Assembly (NCBI RefSeq): GCF_001623875.1
Contig: NZ_LWAE01000001.1
Coordinates: forward strand, 992,001 to 1,056,000
DNA: 64,000 bases
Direction: 5' to 3'
Origin: Clostridium magnum DSM 2767
Lineage (GTDB): Bacteria > Bacillota > Clostridia > Clostridiales > Clostridiaceae
Shown here piece after piece: positions 1 to 9,221 of this stretch (within the stretch, counting starts at the first letter, position 1; each line of letters opens with the position of its first letter). The position numbers and the translations under genes were made by a program. The notes under the pieces were generated by a model. It did not search any database, was not told the DNA's origin, and was given only the letters and a program-made list of their open reading frames with translations.

Positions 1-1515
1 AATCATCATAGGGATTTTTTGAAGTTTAGCCCATTCTATATCTGACATAGGAGAGGTTTTATTCAAAAACTGGCTTAGTTCCTTTTCATGATTTCTAGTA
101 ATAGCATAATGATCGCCATATAGCACTACTACAGAGTCTTTCAATATACCTTCACTATCTAATTTATCTAGAAACATTCCTAACTGTACATCTGTATAAT
201 GTATAGCCTTTAGGTAATCTCCTAAAAGAGAGCCTTCGTAAGCTCCTACGTTAAAGTCACCATACTTTGAGGGATCATCATAAGGAAAATGACTGCTTAG
301 TGTTATTAAGAAGGCGTAGTAGGGGCTATTTAAGCTTTTCAACTTGTCAATGGATTGATTAAAGAAAGATTTGTCACTTAGTCCCAAGCCTACATTATCA
401 TCAATATTATAATCATTTTCATTATAATAGTTATTGAATCCAAATTGTTTATAAATTACATTCCTATTCCAAAAGGTTTCTCTATAACCATGGAATGCCG
501 CAGTGTTATAGCCAGAAGCTTTAAAGTTCTTTGGCATAGAGTTGAATTCATTGCTGGAGTATAAAAAGTAAGCTGAACCTGAGGGTGCAGGATATAAGGA
601 GTTATTTGTCATAAATTCTGCATCAGAGGTTCCTCCTGCAGCTATCTGGTAATACATGTTATTAAAATAAACACTGCGAGTAGCCCATTTATTTAAGTTT
701 GGAGTTATTTCTTGGCCATTTATTTTACTATTTATTGTGAAGTCTTGAAGAGCTTCAACCTGAATCATAATTAAGTTCTTACCCTGGGCTGCTCCGCTTA
801 GGTTATAAGTGTTAGTGCTATTATTTTGTAAAAATGTTTTTATTTCTGCCTCTTTTGTTTTTGACACAGGAATTCTTCTATTTATACTAGAGTACATAGA
901 ATTATAGAAATCTAAAAAGTGATAATTAAGTATACCTAGTTTTCTAACAATGTAGACCTTATTATACATTGTACTTAAAAGTCTTGGTTGCTCTTTTGAT
1001 AGAGAGTAAAAGGCTTTAACATTAATACTTAATCCTATAACGAAAAAGACTAGAAAGAGGGAAAAGCTCAAGGATTTTCGCACATCTAACCCATTTTTAT
1101 ATTTATATCGATTTACTAGTGGAAGTATAAATATAAAGTCTGCAGCATAAATTAAGTCAGTGAATTTAAAAAGACTAGCAACACTGGATTTTACAGCACC
1201 TAATTGGAGCCCGCTTATTAAAATAGGTATAGATATTACGTCCTTAAAATACCTAAAGTAAGTTAGGTCGCCGATTATAAATAAAGTTATAAGTAAATTG
1301 CATATGTATAGAAAACCTATTCTTTTTTTTCTATTTAAAATAACTGATATAGCCGCAAGAAATAAAAGAGATGCAAGTACTGGTGAAAATAGTGAAGTAT
1401 AGGAGAAATACTCAGCGCGCATCTCACTGCCATATATAATAACTTTTATTAGCATTAATGTAATATATAAAATTAAATCTATATATGTACGAATAAAAGT
1501 ATTTATCTTATCCAT
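1..1515 (-). CDS. LTA synthase family sulfatase-type membrane protein (C-terminus cut by window edge)
   Basis: Reading the reverse strand from an ATG at 1515 gives about 505 open residues that run off the left edge. An AGGA-type ribosome site lies just upstream. The first ~180 residues hold about five hydrophobic helices. The extracellular sulfatase-like domain follows, with IQVEALQDF, a metal/nucleophile region AAGGTSDAEF whose Thr is the expected catalytic residue, HGYRETFWNR, SSHFPYDD and LYGDHY. In the family these enzymes move glycerol-phosphate from phosphatidylglycerol onto a wall polymer outside the membrane. The last metal ligands and C-terminus are not all visible. Divergent from the RDD gene; chromosomal background rather than phage. 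Confidence 0.9.
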   Translation of the reverse strand, partial: MDKINTFIRTYIDLILYITLMLIKVIIYGSEMRAEYFSYTSLFSPVLASLLFLAAISVILNRKKRIGFLYICNLLITLFIIGDLTYFRYFKDVISIPILISGLQLGAVKSSVASLFKFTDLIYAADFIFILPLVNRYKYKNGLDVRKSLSFSLFLVFFVIGLSINVKAFYSLSKEQPRLLSTMYNKVYIVRKLGILNYHFLDFYNSMYSSINRRIPVSKTKEAEIKTFLQNNSTNTYNLSGAAQGKNLIMIQVEALQDFTINSKINGQEITPNLNKWATRSVYFNNMYYQIAAGGTSDAEFMTNNSLYPAPSGSAYFLYSSNEFNSMPKNFKASGYNTAAFHGYRETFWNRNVIYKQFGFNNYYNENDYNIDDNVGLGLSDKSFFNQSIDKLKSLNSPYYAFLITLSSHFPYDDPSKYGDFNVGAYEGSLLGDYLKAIHYTDVQLGMFLDKLDSEGILKDSVVVLYGDHYAITRNHEKELSQFLNKTSPMSDIEWAKLQKIPMMI

Positions 1516-1705
1516 TTTAAGTCCTCCAAAGTATAAATTTTGTACCACATTAAATTATAAAACTAATATATGTATATTTGCAAAATAAAATGTTAATAAA
1601 TTGTTTCAAAAATAAATCATCTATGATAGCTATTTACATAAGTGAAATAGTATAGCATAATAATAGTTGTTATATTAAGTGAAAAATACTAGGAGGAATT
1701 TGGTA

Positions 1706-2263
1706 ATGGGAGAGAAAGAAGAATCTTTAGAACACATTTTGATAGATGAAGAAGAAGCTAAAAAGGAATTTTTAGAAGAATTAAGAACTAAAAATTTGGA
1801 AGAAACAAAAGCCTTTGAAAGAGCTGCTCTAGAGAGGGCACTTTTAGAAAAAGCGGCTGAGGATAGAAAATTAAGAGAAGAACAGAAGGCTTTAGGGCAG
1901 ATAGCTTCAGGCGTTCTTGATGATACAAAAGAAGAAGATAGTGATGAGAGAAAATTGATTACTAGTGATGAAACACAATTAGTAAAGGTAGATAAAAAAA
2001 CAAATAAAAGAGCTTTAAATACTTTTAAAGCAGCACTTATTGATACAGCAGTAACAGCAGTAGCATCTGTTGCAGCTTTATATTTATTTGATGCTTTAAT
2101 GAGACTTATACTTGGATATTATGTTGTAGATCTTAAAGGTGTATATATAATAACATTTTTAATAATACTAGTTTTATATCCAGTTTTAATGAAAAAATTA
2201 AAAGATGGCAAAACTTTAGGACAGAGGTTTAGCAAATTAGAAGTTAAAGAAAGGGAAGAATAA
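1706..2263 (+). CDS. RDD family membrane protein
   Basis: About 185 residues. ATG 1706 is chosen over an in-frame GTG at 1679 because AGGAGG lies at 1691-1696, correctly spaced for 1706. The N-terminal ~100 residues are highly charged (Glu/Lys-rich, probably helical or coiled coil). The C-terminal part has two hydrophobic segments and a closing GKTLGQRFSKLEV, typical of RDD-domain membrane proteins. The molecular role of the family is mostly unknown; some members are linked to ion transport. It ends 3 bases before rlmD and is probably cotranscribed with it. Confidence 0.75.
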   Translation: MGEKEESLEHILIDEEEAKKEFLEELRTKNLEETKAFERAALERALLEKAAEDRKLREEQKALGQIASGVLDDTKEEDSDERKLITSDETQLVKVDKKTNKRALNTFKAALIDTAVTAVASVAALYLFDALMRLILGYYVVDLKGVYIITFLIILVLYPVLMKKLKDGKTLGQRFSKLEVKEREE

Positions 2264-2266
2264 GAA

Positions 2267-3622
2267 TTGAGAAAAGGCAACGAATACGAATTTCATATAG
2301 ATAGAACTCAATTTCCTGGTACAGGAGTAGCAGAATTAGATGGACTGAAAGTATTTATAAAAAATTCAGTGCCGGGACAGAAGGTAAGGGCTAGAGTTAC
2401 AAAGAAGAAGAAGGAATACGCTGAAGCAAAGGTTCTGGAAGTCATAGAAAATGTAAATCATGCAGTAGAACCAATATGTCCACATTTTAATGCATGTGGT
2501 GGCTGTACTACGCAATTTTTACCTTACGAAAATCAGTTGGAATTAAAATCACAGCAGGTTCTAGAGCTTTTACATAATTCAGGTACTGAAAACTTTGAAT
2601 TTTTAGGTATAGAAAAAAGCCCAGAAGAGTTTGAATATAGAAATAAAATGGAGTTTTCCTTTGGAGATTTAGAAAAGGGTGGAGAACTCACTTTAGGAAT
2701 GCATATGAAAGGAAGAAGCTTCAGTATCGTAAATGTTGATAAGTGCCAAATAGTAGACGACGACTTTAGAAACATATTAGATACTGTTGTTAACTACTTT
2801 GGAAAAAAAGAGCTTCCCTACTATAGAATAATGAAGCGTGAAGGTTACCTAAGAAATCTTGTTATAAGAAAAGGCAGTAACACAGGTGAAATATTAATAA
2901 ATATAGTAACTACTTCACAAATGGAATTTAATTATGAAGAAATTACAGAGATACTTAAGAATTTAAATTATAAAGGAGAACTTAAGGGTATACTACATAC
3001 TTTTAATGATAGCTTTTCAGATGTAGTTCAGGCAGATAGCGTAGATATACTTTATGGAAGAGATTACATAATAGAAGAACTTTTAGGTCTTAAATTTAAA
3101 ATAGCTCCTGAGTCTTTTTTCCAAACTAACTCAAAGGGAGCTGAAAAACTCTACAGTATAGTTAAAGACTTTTTAGGCGATGCATCATCTAAAGTAGTTT
3201 TTGACCTTTATTGTGGAACAGGTACAATTGGACAGATTGTAGCACCTAAGGCTAAGAAAGTTTTGGGAATCGAACTTATAGAAGAAGCTGTAAAGTCTGC
3301 CAATGAAAATGCAGAGCTTAACGGTCTTTCAAACTGCGAGTTTATCGCAGGTGATGTAGCAGAGGTTATTAAAACTGTTAAAGATAAACCTGATGTTATA
3401 ATTTTGGATCCACCAAGACCAGGAGTCCATCCTGTAGCATTGAATTATGTTATAAAATTTAATGCATCGGACATAGTTTATGTATCTTGCAATCCTAAGA
3501 CTTTAGTTACAGATCTTGAGGTATTGCAAAAGGCGGGATATAAGGTGGAAAAGGTTAAGCTTATGGATATGTTCCCTCATACACCACACGTTGAGACAGT
3601 AGTTAAGCTAGTTAAGAAATAG
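2267..3622 (+). CDS. rlmD: 23S rRNA (uracil-C5)-methyltransferase RlmD/RlmCD family
   Basis: 451 residues, TTG start. Domains in order: N-terminal TRAM RNA-binding domain (about 1-60); Cys cluster [10 protein letters not shown] (about 72-81) plus a later Cys in VDKCQI for a [4Fe-4S] cluster; SAM-binding [17 protein letters not shown] motif; and catalytic Cys in YVSCNPKTL. It methylates uridine in 23S rRNA using SAM. Full length, with a terminator right after. Its last codons ([11 protein letters not shown]) are echoed at 63.52 kb, which marks the 3' end as the likely integration site of mobile DNA. rlmD/rum 3' ends are known targets of mobile elements in streptococci. Confidence 0.92.
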   Translation: MRKGNEYEFHIDRTQFPGTGVAELDGLKVFIKNSVPGQKVRARVTKKKKEYAEAKVLEVIENVNHAVEPICPHFNACGGCTTQFLPYENQLELKSQQVLELLHNSGTENFEFLGIEKSPEEFEYRNKMEFSFGDLEKGGELTLGMHMKGRSFSIVNVDKCQIVDDDFRNILDTVVNYFGKKELPYYRIMKREGYLRNLVIRKGSNTGEILINIVTTSQMEFNYEEITEILKNLNYKGELKGILHTFNDSFSDVVQADSVDILYGRDYIIEELLGLKFKIAPESFFQTNSKGAEKLYSIVKDFLGDASSKVVFDLYCGTGTIGQIVAPKAKKVLGIELIEEAVKSANENAELNGLSNCEFIAGDVAEVIKTVKDKPDVIILDPPRPGVHPVALNYVIKFNASDIVYVSCNPKTLVTDLEVLQKAGYKVEKVKLMDMFPHTPHVETVVKLVKK

Positions 3623-3676
3623 GCTGATATCAAAGGCTTTGAAGGATTTTAAGTAAATATTGAAGTGTGTTTTATG

Positions 3677-3707
3677 TTCCCTCAGACTACGGTTTGAGGG
3701 AATTTTT
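3677..3707 (+). terminator. rho-independent terminator after rlmD
   Basis: Perfect 8-bp stem TTCCCTCA (3677-3684) / TGAGGGAA (3695-3702), a 10-base loop and then TTTTT. It closes the RDD-rlmD transcription unit and isolates it from the accessory genes. Confidence 0.9.
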
Positions 3708-4077
3708 GTGTTAGGGGGTTGTACAAATACGCAGAAATAAGGACATTTGCGTTAAGGTATAGGTTTTGCGTGTTTATATAGAATAAATGAAAAAACAAAC
3801 ATCTATTCTATTAGGAAAGATATGAGTTTTAAAAAATGAAATAATTATATAAAGATTGAATTATTTGTCCAATTTTATGGAAAATTGAAATAATAAGGAT
3901 TATAATATAATTGCATTATTTTTTACTAATGAAATTATTTATTTAAGTTATTATTTATTTAAAAGCAGATTAAAGCCTATGCTGCTTACTTACATAATCA
4001 ATTAATAATATATCTACATGTCTACAGTGTAAATATATTCATAAAAAGGTTTAATATTCATAAGTTTGAGGTGTACT
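3708..4077 (+). promoter_or_regulatory. AT-rich intergenic region; likely left prophage end and promoter of the defence operon
   Basis: 370 bases without a convincing ORF. A weak promoter candidate is TTGAAA followed 15 bases later by TATAAT near 3885-3911. The start region of the ATPase has GAGGTG at 4069-4074 before ATG 4078. The left attachment junction should lie here or inside the rlmD 3' end, but no repeat proves it. Confidence 0.4.
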
Positions 4078-5544
4078 ATGAGAACTATTAATTTGCCGCC
4101 ATATGCTCCAACTCTTATGGAGTCTACAAGAGCAATTGGTTACTCTCTTGAAGCTGCAATTGCAGATATTATAGATAATAGCATTACTGCACAAGCATCT
4201 ACAATTAATATTAAGTTTTTCCCTGTAGGACAGCCATATATTTCGATTTTGGATAATGGAGAAGGTATGACAGGAGATGAACTTAATGTAGCTATGCAAT
4301 ATGGAAGTAAAAATCCAAATGAGGAAAGGGACTCTAATGATCTAGGAAGATTTGGACTTGGTCTTAAAACTGCATCATTATCTCAATGTAGGAAATTAAC
4401 AGTAATTAGTTTAAAGAATGGGGAGCTGTCTGGTAGAAGATGGGATATTGATTATGTATTGCAAACTGGAGAGTGGTCTCTTATTATTCTTGAAGATGAT
4501 GAAATTAAACAAATGCCACAATTTAGTGAACTTAGTACATATGGTAATGGAACAATTGTAGTTTGGCAGAATCTTGACAGATTAATCATTGGAGAAATCG
4601 ATTTTGTTACATCCTTTGGATTGAAGATGGATATAGTCAGAGAACATTTATCATTAGTTTTCCATAGGTTTTTATCAGGTGAACAAGGATTAAAAAAAAT
4701 TGATATATTTATAAATAATAATAATGTTAAAGCTACCGATCCTTTTTTAGCAAAGAAAAGCATTCAATTAATGGATGATGAGTCAATAATTATTAGAGAA
4801 CAGAGCGTAATTGTTAGACCATATATATTACCACATACTTCGAAGTTATCAGAATCTGAAATTAAAGAACTGGGTGGTAAGGATGGTTTAAGGAGGAAAC
4901 AAGGATTTTATGTTTATAGAAACAAAAGATTACTTGTTTGGGCAACTTGGTTTAGATTAATGAGGCAAGGAGAATTGTCAAAACTTGCAAGAGTTCAGGT
5001 TGATATTCCTAATTCACTTGATGATCTATGGGCACTAGACATAAAAAAGTCAACAGCAATACCACCAGAGGAGATACGAAAAAATTTAGGGAATATCATT
5101 GAAAAAATTTCTGAAGGAAGTAAAAGAACTTGGACATATAGAGGCAAAAAAGAAACAGATGATTCAAAAATTCATATTTGGAATAGGATAAGAACAAGAC
5201 AGAATGGGATTATTTACCGGATTAATAGAGATTATCCGTTACTAGAAAAATTACAAGTTATTAGTGTAGAGGCTAAACAATTGTTAGAACAGTTACTTCT
5301 GCAAATAGAGGGTAATTTACCGTTAAACTCATTATACGTAGATTTAATAAGCGATGAGAGAGTTGAAAATGAGGTAAAAATTTCTGAAGACGCAACAATC
5401 GATATATTGACTCAATTGTTGTCAGGATGCAGGAATAATTTTGAGAGGGAGGAACTGCTAGAAAGATTGGTTGTTACTGAACCGTTTTTAGAATATAAAG
5501 AAGTTATAAATTGCAAATTTAAAGGAGCAAAACAAAATGAATAA
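4078..5544 (+). CDS. MORC/MutL-like GHKL ATPase of a restriction-type defence cassette
   Basis: 488 residues. ATG 4078 is preferred over upstream TTG 4066 because GAGGTG sits 4069-4074. All GHKL ATP-binding motifs are near the N-terminus: N-box AAIADIIDNSI (about 26-36), DNGEGM (59-64) and RFGLGLKTAS (91-100). The region after 130 resembles the S5-like transducer domain of MORC/MutL ATPases. In the family, ATP-driven dimerisation clamps DNA. Comparative genomics (Iyer, Abhiman and Aravind) tied such bacterial ATPases to Z1, AIPR and methylase genes in restriction-like operons, the same neighbours as here. Its stop overlaps the Z1 gene by 8 bases, so the two are translationally coupled. Confidence 0.88.
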   Translation: MRTINLPPYAPTLMESTRAIGYSLEAAIADIIDNSITAQASTINIKFFPVGQPYISILDNGEGMTGDELNVAMQYGSKNPNEERDSNDLGRFGLGLKTASLSQCRKLTVISLKNGELSGRRWDIDYVLQTGEWSLIILEDDEIKQMPQFSELSTYGNGTIVVWQNLDRLIIGEIDFVTSFGLKMDIVREHLSLVFHRFLSGEQGLKKIDIFINNNNVKATDPFLAKKSIQLMDDESIIIREQSVIVRPYILPHTSKLSESEIKELGGKDGLRRKQGFYVYRNKRLLVWATWFRLMRQGELSKLARVQVDIPNSLDDLWALDIKKSTAIPPEEIRKNLGNIIEKISEGSKRTWTYRGKKETDDSKIHIWNRIRTRQNGIIYRINRDYPLLEKLQVISVEAKQLLEQLLLQIEGNLPLNSLYVDLISDERVENEVKISEDATIDILTQLLSGCRNNFEREELLERLVVTEPFLEYKEVINCKFKGAKQNE

Positions 5545-8284
5545 AGTCAATATGGAAATGTTAGAAAGGTTTATTTCTGCGTCTATAAACACAAAGTATA
5601 AAGAAATTCCACCAACTGAAGCTCAATTTATAAAAGAAGCAAATGATATCAGAAATATGATACAGGCTACTTCACCTGTAACAGACGAGGAATATGAATA
5701 TATATTAAGAAAACTGAAGGCTTCAATGGTTATTATTATGGATGATGGAGTATATATCTATGATCCAAATAGTAAGCACCAATCTTGGTTACCAGCAAGA
5801 CGGGCTAATATTGATTTCTTTTACTGGGATAGATATAAAAAATACCTTGAAGATGAAAAAAGGTGGAATACAAGAGTTACTGCAACATTGGATAAAGTTT
5901 CAGATGAAATCGTGGATTTACTGGGTGATCCTAAAGACACTACAAATTCTTTTCAAAGGAGAGGACTTGTACTTGGAGATGTGCAGTCAGGCAAAACAGC
6001 AAATTTCACTGCTATTTGTAATAAAGCAGCAGATTGTGGGTATAAAGTTATCATAGTTTTGGCTGGGATGATGGAAAATTTAAGAATACAAACTCAGGAA
6101 CGATTAGATACTGAATTTGCAGGAAGGAGAAGTAAATATTTATTAGACCCAAAGGCTGATCAAATAATAAAAAATACACCTTTTGGTGTTGGTAGAATTA
6201 ATCCACATAAACGAATTTCATGTTTTACTTCCGTGAATACAGATTTTAATTCAGTAATTTTGAAAAGTAATGATTTAACATTAGCAAACATAAGTGAACC
6301 TGCTATCTTTGTTGTGAAAAAAAATAAAAAAGTGTTAAATAATTTACAAGGATGGCTAGTGTCGAATAATGCAGATATGAATAATAAAATAGATTTGCCA
6401 CTACTTCTAATAGATGATGAAGCTGACAACGCTTCTGTAAATACTAAAAAAGAGGATCAGAATCCAGCTGCCATAAACTCAGCTATTAGAAATATATTAA
6501 ATAGCTTCTATCAAGCATCATATTTGGGTATAACAGCAACCCCTTTTGCAAATATTTTTATTAATCCAGAGACAAAAGATGAGATGATTGGAGACGACTT
6601 GTTTCCAAGAGATTTTATATATGCATTGTCACCTCCAACTAATTATATAGGAGCTGATGCTATTTTTGGCAATAATGCAACATACACTAATTCTGTTATA
6701 GAAATTGAAAATGAAGAAATGAATAATTTTCTCCCATTTAACCATAAAAAAGATGATGATGTTTATGATTTACCACCAAGTATGTTTGAAGCAATAGGGT
6801 ATTTTATGATTGTAAATGCAATAAGAGATTTACGTGGAGATAATACAGAGCATAGATCTATGTTGATAAATGTTAGTAGATTTACAGATATTCAAACAAA
6901 AATAAGTGAGTTAGTAAATGAATGGTTAATAAAGGTTAGGTCTGAATTGAGAAACTATGCAGCACTTGATGAAGAAGAGTCAGGTCAAATATATTCAGTC
7001 CGATTTCTAAAAGCAATTTGGGATAAGTATAATTTGGAAGATATTGCAGGCTGCACTTGGCTGCACTTACAGCAAGTGTTTTTATATAAAGCAGTAACTC
7101 CTATTGATGTACGTGCTGTAAATCAAAAGACAGGTTCGGCAAGTTTAGACTATTATGCACATAAAACTGATGGATTTAGAGTAATAGCTGTAGGCGGTAA
7201 TAGTTTATCTCGTGGATTAACACTTGAAGGTTTGTGTGTAAGTTATTTTTATAGAAACTCACAAATGTATGATACTTTATTACAAATGGGAAGATGGTTT
7301 GGATATAGAGAAAACTATGCTGATTTATTTAAAATATGGATGGCTGAAGATGCAGTAGATTGGTATGGATATATCACTGAAGCATCAAATGAATTAAAGC
7401 TAGAGATAGCAAGAATGAGAGCTGTTAATCAAACACCGTCTGAGTTTGGGCTGAAGGTTCGACAAGATCCAAATTCTTTAATAGCTACAGCTAGAAATAA
7501 AATGAGAACAGCAACTCAAGTTAGTAGACCAATCACTGTGTCAGGTAGACTTTTGGAAACACCGCGATTAAAAAATGATGTTAATATTTTGAAGTCAAAT
7601 GAAAAAGCTTTCAAATTGTTTGTAGCAAATTTAGATAGCATTGGAACTGTAGTAAAGATACCACAAAATGCTAAGTTTTGGAAGGGTATCCCAAAGGATT
7701 TGGTTGTAAATTTATTAAGAAATTTTGATACACATCCTTGGCATTTATCTTTTCAAGGTAGAGCACTTGCTGATTATATTGAGGGTAGTAGCGAGTTAGT
7801 AGAATGGGATGTGGCAATACCACAAGGATCAAGTACAAATGTGTATACTTTGACAGGGGCGTATAACGATATTGAAATTTTACCTGCTATACGTACAATT
7901 ACGGAAGATAATAAAATGATAAAAATTAGTGGTACAAAAGTGAAAGTTGGAGCTGGTGGATCTACAAAGATTGGGTTATCAGAAAAAGAAATAGAAAAGG
8001 CTAAGGAAGAGTTTGCTAAAATACATGGAAAAAATAAGTCAGTTTCAGATAGTGGTTATCTGATTAAAGGAAGAAACCCAATATTGTTCTTACACGTGCT
8101 TGAATGCTTGGCAGAAGATGGTAAGGACTTATCTCAAAATATACCTAAATATCTTTTTGCTTTAGGTGTTGGTTTTCCAGCTACAGATAAAGGGACAGAG
8201 GTTGCTAGTTATGTTGTTAATATGGTAGATTTAAGAAATTGGATTGAAATTGATGAAGATGAGGATGATGAAGATGTTATCTAA
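5537..8284 (+). CDS. Z1 domain superfamily II helicase-like ATPase
   Basis: 915 residues, ribosome site AAAGGAG. Walker A GDVQSGKT at 147-154, Walker B DDEAD at 293-297, motif III-like GITATPFAN at 331-339, motif V-like GGNSLSRGLTLEG at 553-565 and an arginine-finger motif QMGRWFGYR at 583-591. This arrangement defines Z1-type SF2 proteins, proposed as the DNA-translocating motor of MORC-linked restriction systems. The last ~300 residues form a less conserved C-terminal region with an acidic tail. Overlaps the genes on both sides. Role in moving or unwinding unmethylated DNA is inferred from family and context. Confidence 0.88.
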   Translation: MNKVNMEMLERFISASINTKYKEIPPTEAQFIKEANDIRNMIQATSPVTDEEYEYILRKLKASMVIIMDDGVYIYDPNSKHQSWLPARRANIDFFYWDRYKKYLEDEKRWNTRVTATLDKVSDEIVDLLGDPKDTTNSFQRRGLVLGDVQSGKTANFTAICNKAADCGYKVIIVLAGMMENLRIQTQERLDTEFAGRRSKYLLDPKADQIIKNTPFGVGRINPHKRISCFTSVNTDFNSVILKSNDLTLANISEPAIFVVKKNKKVLNNLQGWLVSNNADMNNKIDLPLLLIDDEADNASVNTKKEDQNPAAINSAIRNILNSFYQASYLGITATPFANIFINPETKDEMIGDDLFPRDFIYALSPPTNYIGADAIFGNNATYTNSVIEIENEEMNNFLPFNHKKDDDVYDLPPSMFEAIGYFMIVNAIRDLRGDNTEHRSMLINVSRFTDIQTKISELVNEWLIKVRSELRNYAALDEEESGQIYSVRFLKAIWDKYNLEDIAGCTWLHLQQVFLYKAVTPIDVRAVNQKTGSASLDYYAHKTDGFRVIAVGGNSLSRGLTLEGLCVSYFYRNSQMYDTLLQMGRWFGYRENYADLFKIWMAEDAVDWYGYITEASNELKLEIARMRAVNQTPSEFGLKVRQDPNSLIATARNKMRTATQVSRPITVSGRLLETPRLKNDVNILKSNEKAFKLFVANLDSIGTVVKIPQNAKFWKGIPKDLVVNLLRNFDTHPWHLSFQGRALADYIEGSSELVEWDVAIPQGSSTNVYTLTGAYNDIEILPAIRTITEDNKMIKISGTKVKVGAGGSTKIGLSEKEIEKAKEEFAKIHGKNKSVSDSGYLIKGRNPILFLHVLECLAEDGKDLSQNIPKYLFALGVGFPATDKGTEVASYVVNMVDLRNWIEIDEDEDDEDVI

Positions 8285-9209
8285 TAAGGAATTGATAAAA
8301 AAATGGAATGAAATTCCATTTTATGGTGGTGGCTATAAAAGAATAGATGAAACTCATCCGCTTGAATGGTATATCGGCTATGAAGATATAAATCAAAAAA
8401 CAATTCTTTTATTAACTGATAATGACCCTGGCAATATTTCGTCCTCTAAATCAATAATTGCTTCAACAGGACAAAGAGTGGATGGCAAATGGGCAATTTC
8501 TTTTCGATTAATCAAGAAGGATAATGAGGATGTATTTACTCATTTATGCTGGGATATTATAGAATCTTCTCGTGATAAATCATTAGGACTTGCTACAGTT
8601 GATTATATTATTGAAAGATATAATAAATGGCTTAAGTTGATGGAGCATCAACGGGCTGACCTTATGGATGATGCCTGTAGAAAAGGGCTTATAGGAGAAA
8701 TGCTGTTTCTACAAGAAAATATAGAAAATGGCATGGACATTCAAGTAGCTATAGATGGATGGATTGGACCGGATGGAGCAGATCAAGATTTCGTATATGC
8801 TAATGGCTGGACAGAGATTAAGTGCACAGGAATATCGACAGATAGTATATCAATATCTTCTAAAGAACAATTAGATGCGGAATTACCAGGTTGGATTTGT
8901 GTATATTTTTTAGATAAAACAGCATCTGAAAATACAATAGGTTTTACATTAGTAGAAAAAGTTGAGCAATTAAGAAATGTGTTTACAAATAACATAAAAG
9001 CTAGAGAAATATTTGAAAATAAACTTTTTAAATATGGATATGTTGATAGAAAAGAATATAATGAACAGAGATATAAATCTGGTGGTAAAAATGAGTATAG
9101 GATTGATGATAACTTTCCAAGACTTATTAAATCAAATATCCCATCGCAAATAATATCGGCTAAATATAACATTAGTTTAGCATCAATTGAAGATTGGAGA
9201 ATAAAATAG
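8274..9209 (+). CDS. PD-(D/E)XK motif nuclease-like protein (DUF4420 type)
   Basis: Start is uncertain because five in-frame ATGs lie within 8244-8274; ATG 8274 has GAGGA about 8 bases upstream and gives 311 residues. The nuclease-fold core is visible: Glu in GEMLFLQE (about 142), an Asp-rich turn GPDGADQDF (about 166-173) and EIK (181-183), the E-x-K catalytic pair. Proteins of this type accompany Z1 and MORC-like genes in restriction-like cassettes and are the expected DNA-cutting subunit. Overlaps the Z1 gene by 11 bases or more. Cleavage activity is inferred from motif and context. Confidence 0.8.
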   Translation: MLSNKELIKKWNEIPFYGGGYKRIDETHPLEWYIGYEDINQKTILLLTDNDPGNISSSKSIIASTGQRVDGKWAISFRLIKKDNEDVFTHLCWDIIESSRDKSLGLATVDYIIERYNKWLKLMEHQRADLMDDACRKGLIGEMLFLQENIENGMDIQVAIDGWIGPDGADQDFVYANGWTEIKCTGISTDSISISSKEQLDAELPGWICVYFLDKTASENTIGFTLVEKVEQLRNVFTNNIKAREIFENKLFKYGYVDRKEYNEQRYKSGGKNEYRIDDNFPRLIKSNIPSQIISAKYNISLASIEDWRIK

Positions 9210-9221
9210 GAGTGGATGAAT

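Noticed and set aside
3830-3850. AAATAATTAT shared by the left intergenic region and 52.61 kb, considered as a direct repeat at prophage ends
   Set aside because: A ten-base A/T-only match is expected by chance in this base composition.
7049-7068. Ten-base tandem duplication (GGCTGCACTT twice) in the Z1 gene, considered as a recent frameshift
   Set aside because: Z1 motifs V and VI follow in the same frame and the ORF is full length, so no frame loss is evident.
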